64,000 nucleotides of DNA from Bacillus sp. V5-8f (GTDB taxonomy: Bacteria; Bacillota; Bacilli; Bacillales; DSM-1321), in NCBI RefSeq assembly GCF_002863565.1, contig NZ_PGUW01000001.1, positions 124,001 through 188,000 of the forward strand. The letters run 5' to 3'. The translations under genes were made by a program, and so were the position numbers. This document shows positions 1 through 8,479 of the stretch, one piece after another. The stretch's first letter is position 1; every line of letters starts with the position of its first letter. The notes under the pieces are model-generated. The model made no database searches. It had not been told where the DNA came from and saw only the letters and a program-made list of their open reading frames with translations.

Positions 1-1
1 A

Positions 2-547
2 AAGAAACGGAACCTATATCTCTCACTTGTAAAAGGGGAACTGGAGTCTGCAGAACGGGTCATTCAAGATTATTTAACCTTCTCGAAACCTTCCTTGCAT
101 ACACTGGAAAAATTAAATGTTTCAGAAGAACTTGCCCACGTCCTTACTATTTTACAGCCATTGACCAATCAGAATTCTGTTCTTGTTAACACAAAGTTTT
201 CATCAACTGGCTATATTAAGGGCGACCGGCAAAAATTTCATCAATGCTTCTTGAACATTATTAAAAATGCAATTGAATCCATGCCAAGCGGTGGGTGTTT
301 ATATATTGAAACAGCAGCAAATTCTACTCTTGTGACCATTCATATTAAAGATTCAGGAGTCGGCATGACCAGGGAACAAATCGAGCGGTTGGGTGAACCT
401 TATTATTCCACGAAGGAAGCTAAAGGCACTGGGCTTGGTATGATGGTGGTCTTTAGCATTGTTAAGGCAATGAAAGGAACAATACAGATAGAAAGTGAAC
501 CTGAAAAAGGAACGGTATTTCAAATTTCATTCCCCATACATAATTAA
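2..547 (+). CDS. Sensor histidine kinase, C-terminal part (cut by window edge)
   Basis: The reading frame is open from the first bases of the window, so the N-terminal sensor region and the phospho-accepting histidine lie upstream and are not visible. The visible start is the second helix of a HisKA dimerisation domain (ERVIQDYLTFSKP). A GHKL ATPase domain follows: N box NIIKNAIESMPSGG, G1 box DSGVGM, F-box region YYSTKEAKGTGLGM, and the end KGTVFQISFP. This is the architecture of KinB/KinC-type membrane sensor kinases that feed the sporulation phosphorelay, but the input domain that would settle this is missing. A half REP element begins 4 bases after the stop codon. Confidence 0.9.
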   Translation, partial: KKRNLYLSLVKGELESAERVIQDYLTFSKPSLHTLEKLNVSEELAHVLTILQPLTNQNSVLVNTKFSSTGYIKGDRQKFHQCFLNIIKNAIESMPSGGCLYIETAANSTLVTIHIKDSGVGMTREQIERLGEPYYSTKEAKGTGLGMMVVFSIVKAMKGTIQIESEPEKGTVFQISFPIHN

Positions 548-550
548 AAT

Positions 551-582
551 GGGGTCAGTCCCCCACTGCTTTAACGCAATGC
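551..582. repeat. REP-like element, left half only
   Basis: It starts with GGGGTCAGTCCCCC and continues with the usual TTAACGC spacer, but the complementary right arm is absent. It lies directly after the kinase gene. Confidence 0.8.
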
Positions 583-605
583 TTTACTTTTAGTAACCAA
601 TGTTA

Positions 606-631
606 AAGCCCTTCTGATTTTAGAAGGGCTT
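606..631 (-). terminator. Intrinsic terminator
   Basis: The hairpin AAGCCCTTCT/AGAAGGGCTT is followed on the minus strand by TTTAAC. It closes the transcript of the DnaB-like gene at 671-1000. Confidence 0.7.
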
Positions 632-670
632 GAAACTTACACTTTTTAAACAGCACCAAAACATCCTCGC

Positions 671-1000
671 TTAACTCTCTACACCATAGATTTGTAAGTA
701 TTTATGTTTAATTTGATCGTCCACCAGACACATTGCTTTCTTTGTTGTTTGAACCTTCTGTTTGGCCCAGGATGCCCCTACCTCTAGAACATGTTGTCTT
801 TCCAGTTTCCCGTGCAACTCTGCCACATATTGTAGCAATACATTGATAACGGAATCAGATAGCCCCTTATTCTGAAGAGGTTTGATGACTTCCATTTCCC
901 AAACGCTAACTTCTTTTCCCACAAATTGACGCCGTAGCATTTCTTCTGGTGTTGTTTCTCTAAACATCTTTTCTAACAAGGTTATAGTCAAATGGTCCAT
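671..1000 (-). CDS. Stand-alone DnaB/DnaD C-terminal (DDBH2) domain protein
   Basis: This 109-residue protein matches the C-terminal DnaD/DnaB homology 2 domain of the Firmicutes primosome proteins: a TPEEMLRRQFVGKEVS segment, then LSDSVINVLLQYV and a final WAKQKVQTTKKAM helix. In DnaB and DnaD this domain binds DNA and helps load the replicative helicase at oriC or restart sites. The usual YxxxIxxxW motif is present in altered form (HVLEVGASW). The chromosomal proteins are about 230 to 470 residues long and carry N-terminal winged-helix domains, which are absent here. The start has a clear AAAGGAG ribosome binding site. It could be a mobile-element-type primosome accessory or a remnant. The domain call is fairly secure; the role is inference. 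Confidence 0.75.
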   Translation of the reverse strand: MDHLTITLLEKMFRETTPEEMLRRQFVGKEVSVWEMEVIKPLQNKGLSDSVINVLLQYVAELHGKLERQHVLEVGASWAKQKVQTTKKAMCLVDDQIKHKYLQIYGVES

Positions 1001-1100
1001 ATACGGTCTCCTTTAGCACAGAGTGCAATGTTGCAGTAAATAATAAAATGGTAGGCAACGGTAAGGAATAAGTTTCAGAAACGAATTTCCAAAAGTGAAG

Positions 1101-1124
1101 AAGCCCTTCTCTTATAGAAGGGCG
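1101..1124 (-). terminator. Intrinsic terminator
   Basis: The hairpin GCCCTTCT/AGAAGGGC is followed on the minus strand by a moderately T-rich stretch. It ends the riboswitch-led gene 1147-1323. Confidence 0.6.
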
Positions 1125-1146
1125 TATTTAGATACATTCAGTTTTA

Positions 1147-1323
1147 TTACTTCCCCTTTTGCATTAACAAGATATCTAACTTTGTTTCTATTCTATTTAA
1201 AGTTTCCTCTAGGTTTACTAGTCGCTTGGATTCTGATTTACTAGGTTTCTTATCTAACTCGTGCAGTAGAGCCTGTCGCTGAACCAAATCTCGGTAAAAC
1301 TTACTATTGTCCTTTAAACTCAT
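1147..1323 (-). CDS. Small coiled-coil protein behind a c-di-GMP riboswitch
   Basis: This 58-residue, highly charged, cytoplasmic-looking protein has no signal peptide or membrane segment. Most of it (FYRDLVQRQALLHELD, then LVNLEETLNRIETKLDILL) has heptad-like leucine spacing and should form a helical hairpin or coiled coil. I start it at the ATG preceded by AGAGGGA. A TTG start 17 codons upstream has no ribosome binding site. A c-di-GMP-I aptamer lies about 110 bases upstream on the same strand, so its expression should follow c-di-GMP. I do not recognise the family. Confidence 0.65.
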   Translation of the reverse strand: MSLKDNSKFYRDLVQRQALLHELDKKPSKSESKRLVNLEETLNRIETKLDILLMQKGK

Positions 1324-1451
1324 ATTATAAATCCCTCTTTTCTTTCCACTTCTGACCCATTCACTAGGTAACAATGAATACTCGTGGTTTTGTATAAAAC
1401 AGGCGGCAAAGAATGGGATTTAATTTTCAAATGAAACAACTCCTTTGAAAA

Positions 1452-1533
1452 CAACCCGGAAGTCCAGCCATCATAGCGATAAGCTTTAGATCTGTGACTT
1501 TGCGTCCCTATCTTTCAATTAGGTTTGCCCTTT
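1452..1533 (-). promoter_or_regulatory. c-di-GMP-I (GEMM) riboswitch aptamer
   Basis: The minus strand shows the GEMM-I landmarks in order: GGGCAAACC, the GAAA tetraloop, GGGACGCAAAG, TCTAAAGC, and the closing GGCTGGACTTCC. It precedes the 58-residue coiled-coil gene. I see no convincing intrinsic terminator between aptamer and gene, so the mode of control is not clear. Confidence 0.85.
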
Positions 1534-1606
1534 ACTGATTGTGTAAGGCGTTAAGTGAGTAAATTGTTATGGGAATATTTTACCATATTTACCAACATGT
1601 AAATAG

Positions 1607-2413
1607 TTAATTTTTACATTTTTTTGTTCGAATGGACAAATTCTTAGTCTGAGAGGACAAAAGAGGGATATAGAATGGAGAGTTTTCAGTTTTAACACAA
1701 TTCACATTAGGCCATTATGGTTTGTTGAAGCGCTCCTTATTTTTACGATTCTTTATGGGTTGGGCCGTGCGCTTGTTCTAAAAAAGTTCTCAAAGCGTAA
1801 ATTTCCTTTTCCTACTACAAAAATTTTGATAGTTATGTCCATCCTTTTGGGCTTCACAGCTTTTTTTGTGAGATTGTTTTATCCTGTAGGCACAGGTCCC
1901 TTGGGGCTACAGTTTGGCTACTTCCCTTCTTATATATTTCTGTTTGTGTCGGGATTTATGGCTTTTCATCATGGATGGCTAGAGTATATCTCCGTGATGC
2001 CAGTAAAAAAATGGCTTCTGATTGCTATTTTAACAATCCCTATGCTGCCGATTGGACTAATTTTAACCGGAGCCCTTGAAGGGAACATGGCCTTTGAAGG
2101 TGGACTTACTCTCCAGGCTTTTATCTATGCGATGTGGGAACCATTCGTTGCATTTGGTCTGAATATCACATTACTAAGCTGGTTTAATGATAAACTCAAT
2201 CGGCCTTATCGCTTTGAAATCCACATGTCCCAAGCTGCTTATACCGTTTACATCATCCATCCTGCAATAATAGTAGGCCTAAGCTTATATTTTCATTTAT
2301 TCTCTATTCATCCGTTCATTAAATTTCTCATGGTGCGCTCTTTAGGAACGGTCTGTTGTTTTATTACAGCCCTGATTATTATTAGGCTTCCATATGCTAA
2401 AAGGGTTCTATAA
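1607..2413 (+). pseudogene. Acyltransferase-3 family membrane protein, 5' end lost
   Basis: The frame is open from 1607 (after a stop at 1604) to 2413, and it reads as a typical acyltransferase-3 C-terminal half only from about 1709 (RPLWFVEALLIFTILYGLGR). Hydrophobic helices follow (ILIVMSILLGFTAFF, IFLFVSGFMAF, WLLIAILTIPML, AYTVYIIHPAIIVGL). Family members run to about 330-400 residues and begin with an R..fD..RglA first helix with a catalytic His. That part is absent, and no in-frame ATG with a ribosome binding site exists upstream of the hydrophobic region. I read this as the decayed remainder of a membrane O-acyltransferase, not a working enzyme. Confidence 0.65.
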
Positions 2414-2565
2414 TAAGCTAATCCGGTAATCAACACTACTAAACTATTGGGATTATGAAAATTATTTTACCAGGATTCCCCTAAAATATTCTCATATATG
2501 TCGATAATAGTAATAAGACTTTCTAGTCTCTTAAAGATACATTTCTATTATATCGGGAGGACATC

Positions 2566-3276
2566 GTGAGAAAATTTTTCATAGTACTATTAATAGCCAT
2601 AGCATCATACGGTATGTTGGGAACAAGCGGAAATAAAACAGAGGCCGCACAAAAAGTAGTTTGTATTGATCCTGGACATCAAGGGAAGCAAAATTCCCAA
2701 AAGGAGCCTATTGCTCCTGGTTCAAAAACGATGAAAATGAAAACTACATCCGGAACGCAAGGGGTTGCAACAAGAAAACCGGAATATGTACTAAACCTGG
2801 AAGTTGCCCTAAAGCTACGGGATGCCTTACAGAAAAAAGGATATAAAGTGTATATGACCCGTACCACACATAATGTAAACATTAGTAATATCCAAAGAGC
2901 CAACTATTGCGATAATAAAAAAGCAAACTTAACCATTCGTATCCATGCTGATGGAAGTACAAACCGAAAAGCTGAAGGGATACAGGTTTTATACCCTTCC
3001 GCAAAGGTAACACAAAAAATAAATGCTACTAGCAAGCAAGCCGCCGTATACGTACTAACTGAAACAATAAAAACGACGAAAGCAAAAAAATCGGCAGGGG
3101 ACGGTCTAACTCCACGGACTGACCTCACTGGCTTTAACTGGTCTAAGACGCCGACCGTTCTGGTAGAGCTTGGGTTCATGTCGAACCCAACAGAAGACAG
3201 AAAAATGGCAACAAGCGCCTATCAGGCAAAACTTGTTCAAGGCATGGCCAATGGGATTAGCAAATATCTTAAATAG
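2566..3276 (+). CDS. Secreted N-acetylmuramoyl-L-alanine amidase (Amidase_3)
   Basis: This 236-residue zinc amidase cleaves the bond between N-acetylmuramic acid and L-alanine in peptidoglycan. A signal peptide (FFIVLLIAIASYGMLG) is followed by the Amidase_3 domain with the expected zinc ligands His38 (VCIDPGHQG), Glu79 (YVLNLEVA) and His127 (RIHADGS), and catalytic Glu201 (LVELGFMSNPTE). It has no cell-wall binding repeats, unlike LytC/CwlB. The GTG start is set by GGGAGG six bases upstream. A full REP element lies 32 bases after the stop codon. Confidence 0.93.
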   Translation: MRKFFIVLLIAIASYGMLGTSGNKTEAAQKVVCIDPGHQGKQNSQKEPIAPGSKTMKMKTTSGTQGVATRKPEYVLNLEVALKLRDALQKKGYKVYMTRTTHNVNISNIQRANYCDNKKANLTIRIHADGSTNRKAEGIQVLYPSAKVTQKINATSKQAAVYVLTETIKTTKAKKSAGDGLTPRTDLTGFNWSKTPTVLVELGFMSNPTEDRKMATSAYQAKLVQGMANGISKYLK

Positions 3277-3308
3277 AATTCAGAAGCAAAATATCTATAG
3301 CTTTTTCA

Positions 3309-3361
3309 GGGGTCAGTCCCCCAGTGCTGTAACGCGTTACAGCGGCGGGGGACTGACCCCC
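3309..3361. repeat. REP-like palindrome, complete
   Basis: This is the best-preserved copy. The 14-bp outer arms GGGGTCAGTCCCCC and GGGGGACTGACCCC enclose an inner perfect palindrome, GCTGTAACGCGTTACAGC. It lies between convergent genes, and the stop codon of the 3364-3780 gene begins 3 bases after it. Confidence 0.95.
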
Positions 3362-3363
3362 GC

Positions 3364-3780
3364 TTAAATTTTTTTATCTATGTCAGTTGTGTCTACCTGG
3401 TTGCCGAACCATTCTTCTAATTTGTGCCTTGCTTTGTTTTTTATATCGTCATCTATATACATGGCAACTTGAATTAGCGCAAGCCCCAGTGCCCCCAAGT
3501 CATCTGTATAGCCTATTCCTATAGCAAAGTCAGGAATTAAATCGGTTGGGAGAATAAAGTATCCTAACGCGCCAACAATCACTGCTTTTGTTTTTGTAGG
3601 CACTTCCGGTTTTTGAAGTGTGTAGTATAAAAGCAATACTGAATAAACAACCGAGGATCCGGCTTTAATCGCATACTTTTTCAGTTTAGCCCAAAACTTT
3701 GAATCAGAATAATGCTTGCCCGCTTCGTTCGCTTGCTCATTCGATTCTTGATCAAATCCTTGTTCGTTTTGATTCTCCAT
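3364..3780 (-). CDS. YkvA-like DUF1232 membrane protein
   Basis: This 138-residue protein has an acidic, hydrophilic N-terminus (about 30 residues) and then the DUF1232 core: VGALGYFILPTDLIPDFAIGIGYTDDLGALGLAL, here given as a landmark at roughly residues 73-106. The PxDLIPD motif is diagnostic of the family, which is membrane-associated and of unknown function. I use the ATG preceded by AAGGAGG (3780), not the upstream in-frame codons. The TAA stop abuts the REP element at 3309-3361. Confidence 0.85.
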   Translation of the reverse strand: MENQNEQGFDQESNEQANEAGKHYSDSKFWAKLKKYAIKAGSSVVYSVLLLYYTLQKPEVPTKTKAVIVGALGYFILPTDLIPDFAIGIGYTDDLGALGLALIQVAMYIDDDIKNKARHKLEEWFGNQVDTTDIDKKI

Positions 3781-3879
3781 CAAAATCCTCCTTTTCGACA
3801 CCGTGCTCTGCATCCATTTTAATAGACCTTGTCCAGGAATGTAAAATTTGAGCAAGGATCCATTCGCTAAAATAAAACA

Positions 3880-3907
3880 GCCCTAATTCCAAAATTGGAA
3901 TTAGGGC
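3880..3907 (-). terminator. Intrinsic terminator of the subtilase gene
   Basis: The near-perfect palindrome GCCCTAATTCCAA/TTGGAATTAGGGC is followed on the minus strand by TGTTTTATTTT. It ends the transcript of 3963-7448. Confidence 0.85.
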
Positions 3908-3925
3908 GCTATTCATGCACACATT

Positions 3926-3960
3926 AGGGGGACTCATCCCGAAGTGTTTGGCGTTTAAGT
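3926..3960. repeat. Degenerate REP-like fragment
   Basis: AGGGGGACTCATCCC, followed by a GTTTGGCGTTTAAG spacer, resembles one decayed arm of the REP family. It lies directly after the subtilase stop codon. Confidence 0.35.
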
Positions 3961-3962
3961 AG

Positions 3963-6900
3963 TCAGTTTCCGCTGACTGTTAACTGATATGGTTTGATAG
4001 TTGCGTTACCGTTTGTGTCCCTCACCTTGATATGGTAGGTACCCTTTTTAAGGGTTTTAAAGAGAGTTTCCGTATCTCCCTGCATGTAATTGTCCACTTT
4101 ACTTAACTGCTTTCCACTTTGATAGAGGAAGAGGACCATATCAGCTTCATTGCCTGATGACAGGTCAATTCGCAGCTTAGTGTCTTTTTTCAAGGTGAAC
4201 GTGTACCAATCTTCATCACCTAATGATTTGCCTGCGTTTAAGTATCCTGTAGCGCGTTGCGTACTAGAATTCACCGCTTTTAATGCGATTGGTTTGGACG
4301 GTTTGTTATTTTTCACAACGGATCCGGAATCCTCATCCACGGTTCTCGCGGCGGCGACAGTAAAGTGATATGGGTTAAGGCTTACATATTGACCACCATC
4401 TATGCTTCCTAGTATCACAATAAAATAGCCCTTCCCTTGCACAGCCTTAAAGGAACCGTATGTGTTTCCGCTTTCCGCACCATTTTGGAAGATAGTATAA
4501 CTGTCAAAGTCCGCTTGATCATATATCTGGTTGTTATTAACATCCTCTATTGCCACGATAGAACCGTATACAGGAGCAAACAATTCCGACGGCAGCTGGT
4601 TCACCAGCCTGCTGTCCGGTTTACCGCGCTCAAAGAGCGTAGTATAGAGCCCGCTTTTTCCTGCCTTAAAGTAAAAAGAATCTAAATCATTAGGAGCTGC
4701 AAAGTTTCCTGTGATTCTTGCCCCATCAGTGATTGGCTTTGCCTGATCTTTGAAAATATCATTTTCTTCATATTGGTCTGATTGATCCGCGAACACATAA
4801 TTTGAACTGATTTGATATGGTTGGAAGGAAAAATCGTTTTCAAATACGTTCGGGTTAACCGCCATAAAGTAGGTTTCATCCTGCTTTAGGGTAGTATAGA
4901 ATGATTCGGTTAGCGCTCCCCAGCCACTCCAATTGATGTTGGCCCCAGCTGATTGAAGCACTGGTACCGTCCGGCCGTCTTCCAACTTTTCGCTCGTAAG
5001 TTGCGCAATTTCAAGTAGGAAACCCTGTCCATTGGACTTTGGAATCTCGAATTTGTAGATGCCTGTTTTCTCAGGAGTAAACTTGAATAAATCGAAATCC
5101 TCCTGGCCCTGCAAATGTCCCTCTGCTTTTTCACCTACTGGATAAGGACGTGCATTTTCCTGATAGTTATTAATCATTTGTTCCAGTTGTTTATAATAAT
5201 CTTCTTCCGTGGTGACATCTTCTGTTTCTTCCTTGCCTTCTTGAGGGAACACATCCTCATCGTCCGGGACGATCTTGGAGTCCACTGTTATCGTATAAGG
5301 TACAATGGCCGACTCGGGTTCACTCTTACCGGATGAAAACATCAAGAAATCATTAAAGAACATGATTTCATCTTGGTATTCGGGTTTATTGGAAACCTTA
5401 ACTATATATTTCACCTGTGGCTCAGCCTTGAAGAATAAGGATTCTCCATCACTTATGCCTCCCCTGTTACTTACCGCTTCTGCAGGGGCCTCGCTGCTTT
5501 CCAGTACTTCTTTTAATAGATTGCGTTTTTCTTCCTCTGAAAGCTGTGGCTGTCCTTTTTCCTGAGGAGGAACAATTTGATCCTCTCGATAGACGATAAT
5601 CGAACTATCAACACCTGGAACACCGGTTAAATTGAAATGATAGAGTTTTGCTTCATTGGTTTTAAAGGTAAAAAAGTCGTTATCAACCTTGTCCCCGCTT
5701 GCAAATGTATGCTCACTGTTTGAATAAGGTACTGCTGAGACGTCCTGCATTTTATCAATTGTGGATGTATCTTCGGGAAGAGCTGTCTGTTTTATGACCT
5801 GAAGTGAATAGGAATCTCTTTTTTCTGAAGAACTATCATAGTTTCCATTCACATCCTTGACACCGATTGCAATCGTGCCATCAGATGGGGCCTTCATAAG
5901 CTTCCCTTCTGTACCTCCATTGCGTACGCTATTTACTTCTATTTGTTGCTTCTCTTTTTCAGAGAAAAACTGGATCATAAGTTTATGGTCATATTCCCCT
6001 GCGCTTTTCAGCACCGATTGAATATATTCGCCTTCTTTCACGTTAAACTTAATCCAGTGCTGTTCAAACGGTTTGGTAAATGACTGATTGATTTCAACCG
6101 GCTGGGAGGTTGGAACAACTGTTGCTTTTTCAAGTATTTCTTTTTCTGTCCAATCTTCCTTAACGAAGGCCGGGATTTTTTTAATATCAAAGGATAATGC
6201 AGCAACTGGATTCACTAGGCCGTTGCCAAACTTCGTGTCATAACCTGATGAGCCTAAATCACTAGCCGTTTTTTCCAGGATATATTCAACCTGCACTGGA
6301 GTAAGGGCCGGGTGTTTAGCCAACAACAGGGAGGCAACGCCCGCTACAACCGGTGAAGCCATTGAGGTACCGCTAAAAGATGTAAAAGTAGATTTTTTCT
6401 CATAATCATAGACAGTAGAATAAATCTCCTCTCCAGGGGCCGCAATATCAACCGTAGGACCAAAACTTGAATAAGAAGAGAGTTTTTTCTGGTTGTTGAT
6501 CGAGCTTACGCTAATTACCCCTTCAAAGGACGCCGGATAACTTGGCATATCCATAGCGATATTACCTGCTGCCGCAACGATTGTGATACCTTTCGAAACC
6601 GCCTTTTGGACAGCTTCTTCCAAGATTGGAGATGCCGCCATGGATCCAAGGCTCATATTTATAACTTTAGCGCCTTTTTCCATAGCCTCATAGATTGCTT
6701 GAGCTATTGTGTAATCATTTGTAAAATAAGATCTCCCGAAAACATCGATCGATAGCAGTTCGGCATTGGGATTCACTCCGTATCCGCCAATGCCATTATT
6801 TTTTTCAGCGGCGATGATTCCGGCGACATGGGTGCCGTGCTCATCAGACAGCCCGGGGTTAATGGGATTTAAAACATTGTAGCTGGAGATTACTTTCTTA

Positions 6901-7448
6901 CTCAATTCAGGGTGATTACGATCAATGCCTCCATCGATCACCGCTACCTTCACTTTCTTATTCCCGGCGAGCGCCTGTGCCTTACCGGTGTTCAGCATGG
7001 AATGATAATACTGCTTGTCCGCTTTTGGATCGACGTCGCCAAGCTTTTGATACAATGCGGAAGGGCTGGCTGAAACAACTTTGGAATTTTTCGAGTACAA
7101 TGTTAGCGCCTTCTCCTGGGCTTTCTTATTTTTTACTTTAACGATTACATATTGAAGGCTTGGGAGTAGCTTTACGACTGTTGCACCGGCTAGTTTATGT
7201 TCATTTGGTGTTAATGGCTTTTTGTACTTGATTAGGATTGTATCTTCGCTGTATGTTGGTTTCTGTTCATTGGCACCGGGCTTTTCCACCAGGCCAAATG
7301 GGTTTGCATTCTGGATGCCGGATTTTTGGACCCCGGAGAACGTAGTCCCGGTTTGTGAAATGGCTTTTGCTTGATTAATAGGAATACCAGGCAGCAATAA
7401 TCCTGTACATACTGCAAGCATGGCCGCTTTCTTTGCAAATCGCTTCAT
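3963..7448 (-). CDS. Large secreted subtilase (peptidase S8) with C-terminal PPC-type domains
   Basis: This 1161-residue extracellular serine protease carries a signal peptide (AAMLAVCTGLLLPGIPINQAKA) and an I9-like propeptide (about residues 66-125). The S8 domain has Asp172 (VAVIDGGID), His204 (DEHGTHVAG), oxyanion Asn296 (AAAGN) and Ser362 (SFSGTSMASP). Residues 470-1161 hold several repeats of the type found in bacterial pre-peptidase C-terminal domains (DWYTFTLKKDTKLRIDL, DLFKFTPEKTGIYKF). I start at the ATG with GAGGGGG before it. The frame runs on 34 codons upstream, but that stretch has no ribosome binding site and falls in a structured leader. A strong terminator follows the gene. 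Confidence 0.93.
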   Translation of the reverse strand: MKRFAKKAAMLAVCTGLLLPGIPINQAKAISQTGTTFSGVQKSGIQNANPFGLVEKPGANEQKPTYSEDTILIKYKKPLTPNEHKLAGATVVKLLPSLQYVIVKVKNKKAQEKALTLYSKNSKVVSASPSALYQKLGDVDPKADKQYYHSMLNTGKAQALAGNKKVKVAVIDGGIDRNHPELSKKVISSYNVLNPINPGLSDEHGTHVAGIIAAEKNNGIGGYGVNPNAELLSIDVFGRSYFTNDYTIAQAIYEAMEKGAKVINMSLGSMAASPILEEAVQKAVSKGITIVAAAGNIAMDMPSYPASFEGVISVSSINNQKKLSSYSSFGPTVDIAAPGEEIYSTVYDYEKKSTFTSFSGTSMASPVVAGVASLLLAKHPALTPVQVEYILEKTASDLGSSGYDTKFGNGLVNPVAALSFDIKKIPAFVKEDWTEKEILEKATVVPTSQPVEINQSFTKPFEQHWIKFNVKEGEYIQSVLKSAGEYDHKLMIQFFSEKEKQQIEVNSVRNGGTEGKLMKAPSDGTIAIGVKDVNGNYDSSSEKRDSYSLQVIKQTALPEDTSTIDKMQDVSAVPYSNSEHTFASGDKVDNDFFTFKTNEAKLYHFNLTGVPGVDSSIIVYREDQIVPPQEKGQPQLSEEEKRNLLKEVLESSEAPAEAVSNRGGISDGESLFFKAEPQVKYIVKVSNKPEYQDEIMFFNDFLMFSSGKSEPESAIVPYTITVDSKIVPDDEDVFPQEGKEETEDVTTEEDYYKQLEQMINNYQENARPYPVGEKAEGHLQGQEDFDLFKFTPEKTGIYKFEIPKSNGQGFLLEIAQLTSEKLEDGRTVPVLQSAGANINWSGWGALTESFYTTLKQDETYFMAVNPNVFENDFSFQPYQISSNYVFADQSDQYEENDIFKDQAKPITDGARITGNFAAPNDLDSFYFKAGKSGLYTTLFERGKPDSRLVNQLPSELFAPVYGSIVAIEDVNNNQIYDQADFDSYTIFQNGAESGNTYGSFKAVQGKGYFIVILGSIDGGQYVSLNPYHFTVAAARTVDEDSGSVVKNNKPSKPIALKAVNSSTQRATGYLNAGKSLGDEDWYTFTLKKDTKLRIDLSSGNEADMVLFLYQSGKQLSKVDNYMQGDTETLFKTLKKGTYHIKVRDTNGNATIKPYQLTVSGN

Positions 7449-7454
7449 ATATTT

Positions 7455-7550
7455 CCCCCTCGCGATGCCGTAAACAAGAAACCCAGGTAGGCAGCGGCCG
7501 ATGGTTTTAGATGGCCAAGTGACTGCGATGCACCTGTGTGACTTCTTCAT
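7455..7550 (-). promoter_or_regulatory. Structured leader, possibly a divergent c-di-GMP-I riboswitch
   Basis: The leader of the subtilase gene shows features that resemble the other GEMM aptamers in this window: CGCAGTCAC, CATCTAAAACC, and CTACCTGGGTTTC at the 3' side. The canonical GGCAAACC and the GAAA-capped stem are shortened or absent. It could be a degenerate aptamer or another RNA structure. Confidence 0.3.
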
Positions 7551-7718
7551 TAGATCGCTCGCTATTTTTGTAAAAACTATGAAAATACTTCATATATTTT
7601 AGGGTTTAAATCTGGAAGTTAAACCAAGTTTTTACAAATTAATAATAGCACTTTGCAAAAGGTATTTCTTTGTATTCTTTTCGACAAAAACCATTCGGAA
7701 CATAGGTATACTATCACT

Positions 7719-8042
7719 TTAAAAGGTAGAGGATTGATTCCGAGGCTTTTTCAACTGGTTCTGCAAGTTTTCCCGGGCTTTTTCGTAATCCATATGTAGT
7801 CCCGTTAAAAGCTCCAGATTAAAATCATACTTTGCCAGTTTTCGCATCATGAAAAATACGGTTGGTTTTTCATGTTTAATAATCGTCATAATTTCGATGG
7901 TTGGGAGATAGGATGAGGAGGGCTTCTGTCGTAAAAATAACCTAAGGAAACTGACAAAATAAGAAGCCGAATCAGCATTATCCGGATAGTCGACTAGCAT
8001 CTTATTGAACTTTTTTAGTAAAGCTTCTTGTTCGTTTGGCAA
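7719..8042 (-). CDS. Hypothetical protein, second gene of a c-di-GMP-controlled pair
   Basis: This 107-residue protein has no signal peptide and is rich in aromatic residues (SYFVSFLRLFLRQKP, IIKHEKPTVFFMMRKL). The TTG start is supported by GGAG seven bases upstream. It lies 51 bases after the stop of the 77-residue gene 8094-8327 on the same strand, so the two are probably co-transcribed and share the riboswitch upstream. No family was recognised. The composition suggests an all-helical cytoplasmic protein. Confidence 0.6.
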   Translation of the reverse strand: MPNEQEALLKKFNKMLVDYPDNADSASYFVSFLRLFLRQKPSSSYLPTIEIMTIIKHEKPTVFFMMRKLAKYDFNLELLTGLHMDYEKARENLQNQLKKPRNQSSTF

Positions 8043-8093
8043 ATCCAGGTCTCCTTGCTTTGTATATTATTTGTTTTTAATGCTTGGGAAACA

Positions 8094-8327
8094 TCAGCAG
8101 GCATCATTCAATTTCGTAGATGAATCAGCATTGTCCACAACGTTTTGATAGGCCACAGACAGGTTCTGTAGACATTCAACACGGATTTTTTCATCGCAAA
8201 CAAAATCATGTTTTAATTCTTTTTGAAATTTCGAATAAATATCTGACAAAAACTCGTCTTTTTTCGCATCAGTATTTTCAGCTAAATGGCGCATTTCACT
8301 CACAAAATATTCTACAGTTCCAAACAT
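8094..8327 (-). CDS. Hypothetical 77-residue protein behind a c-di-GMP riboswitch
   Basis: This is a small helical protein (MFGTVEYFVSEMRHLAENTD...) with two cysteines in VCDEKIRVECLQNL and an acidic C-terminus. Its ATG has AGAAGGGTGAT before it. The mRNA leader is unusually elaborate. From promoter to start codon it carries a c-di-GMP-I aptamer, an intrinsic terminator and a complete REP palindrome, and the REP ends 17 bases before the start codon. It is likely co-transcribed with 7719-8042. I do not recognise the family. The riboswitch suggests a role in the switch between motile and sessile life. Confidence 0.65.
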   Translation of the reverse strand: MFGTVEYFVSEMRHLAENTDAKKDEFLSDIYSKFQKELKHDFVCDEKIRVECLQNLSVAYQNVVDNADSSTKLNDAC

Positions 8328-8343
8328 ACTATCACCCTTCTCT

Positions 8344-8395
8344 GGGGTCAGTCCCCCATTGCGTTAACACGTTACCGCATCGGGGGACTGACCCC
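8344..8395. repeat. REP-like palindrome inside a riboswitch leader
   Basis: This complete copy (GGGGTCAGTCCCCC ... CGGGGGACTGACCCC) lies between the riboswitch terminator and the ribosome binding site of 8094-8327. When transcribed it would form a stable hairpin just upstream of the start codon. Confidence 0.93.
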
Positions 8396-8421
8396 GTAAT
8401 TTATATTTTCGTATAAAAAAA

Positions 8422-8447
8422 GGCCATTCTACAGAAATAGAATAGCC
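8422..8447 (-). terminator. Riboswitch expression-platform terminator
   Basis: On the minus strand, GGCTATTCTATTTCTGTAG AATGGCC forms a hairpin followed by seven T. It lies about 35 bases downstream of the c-di-GMP aptamer, the normal position for a transcriptional off or on switch. Confidence 0.8.
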
Positions 8448-8479
8448 AAAAATAAACCCACCTATTGAATAGTTGAACT

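Noticed and set aside
3170-3367. 65-codon plus-strand frame ending in GQSPSAVTRYSGGGLTPA
   Set aside because: It overlaps the amidase gene in another frame and its end is translated REP sequence.
7449-7550. In-frame upstream extension of the subtilase gene
   Set aside because: It has no ribosome binding site and would destroy the signal peptide. The sequence fits a structured leader better.
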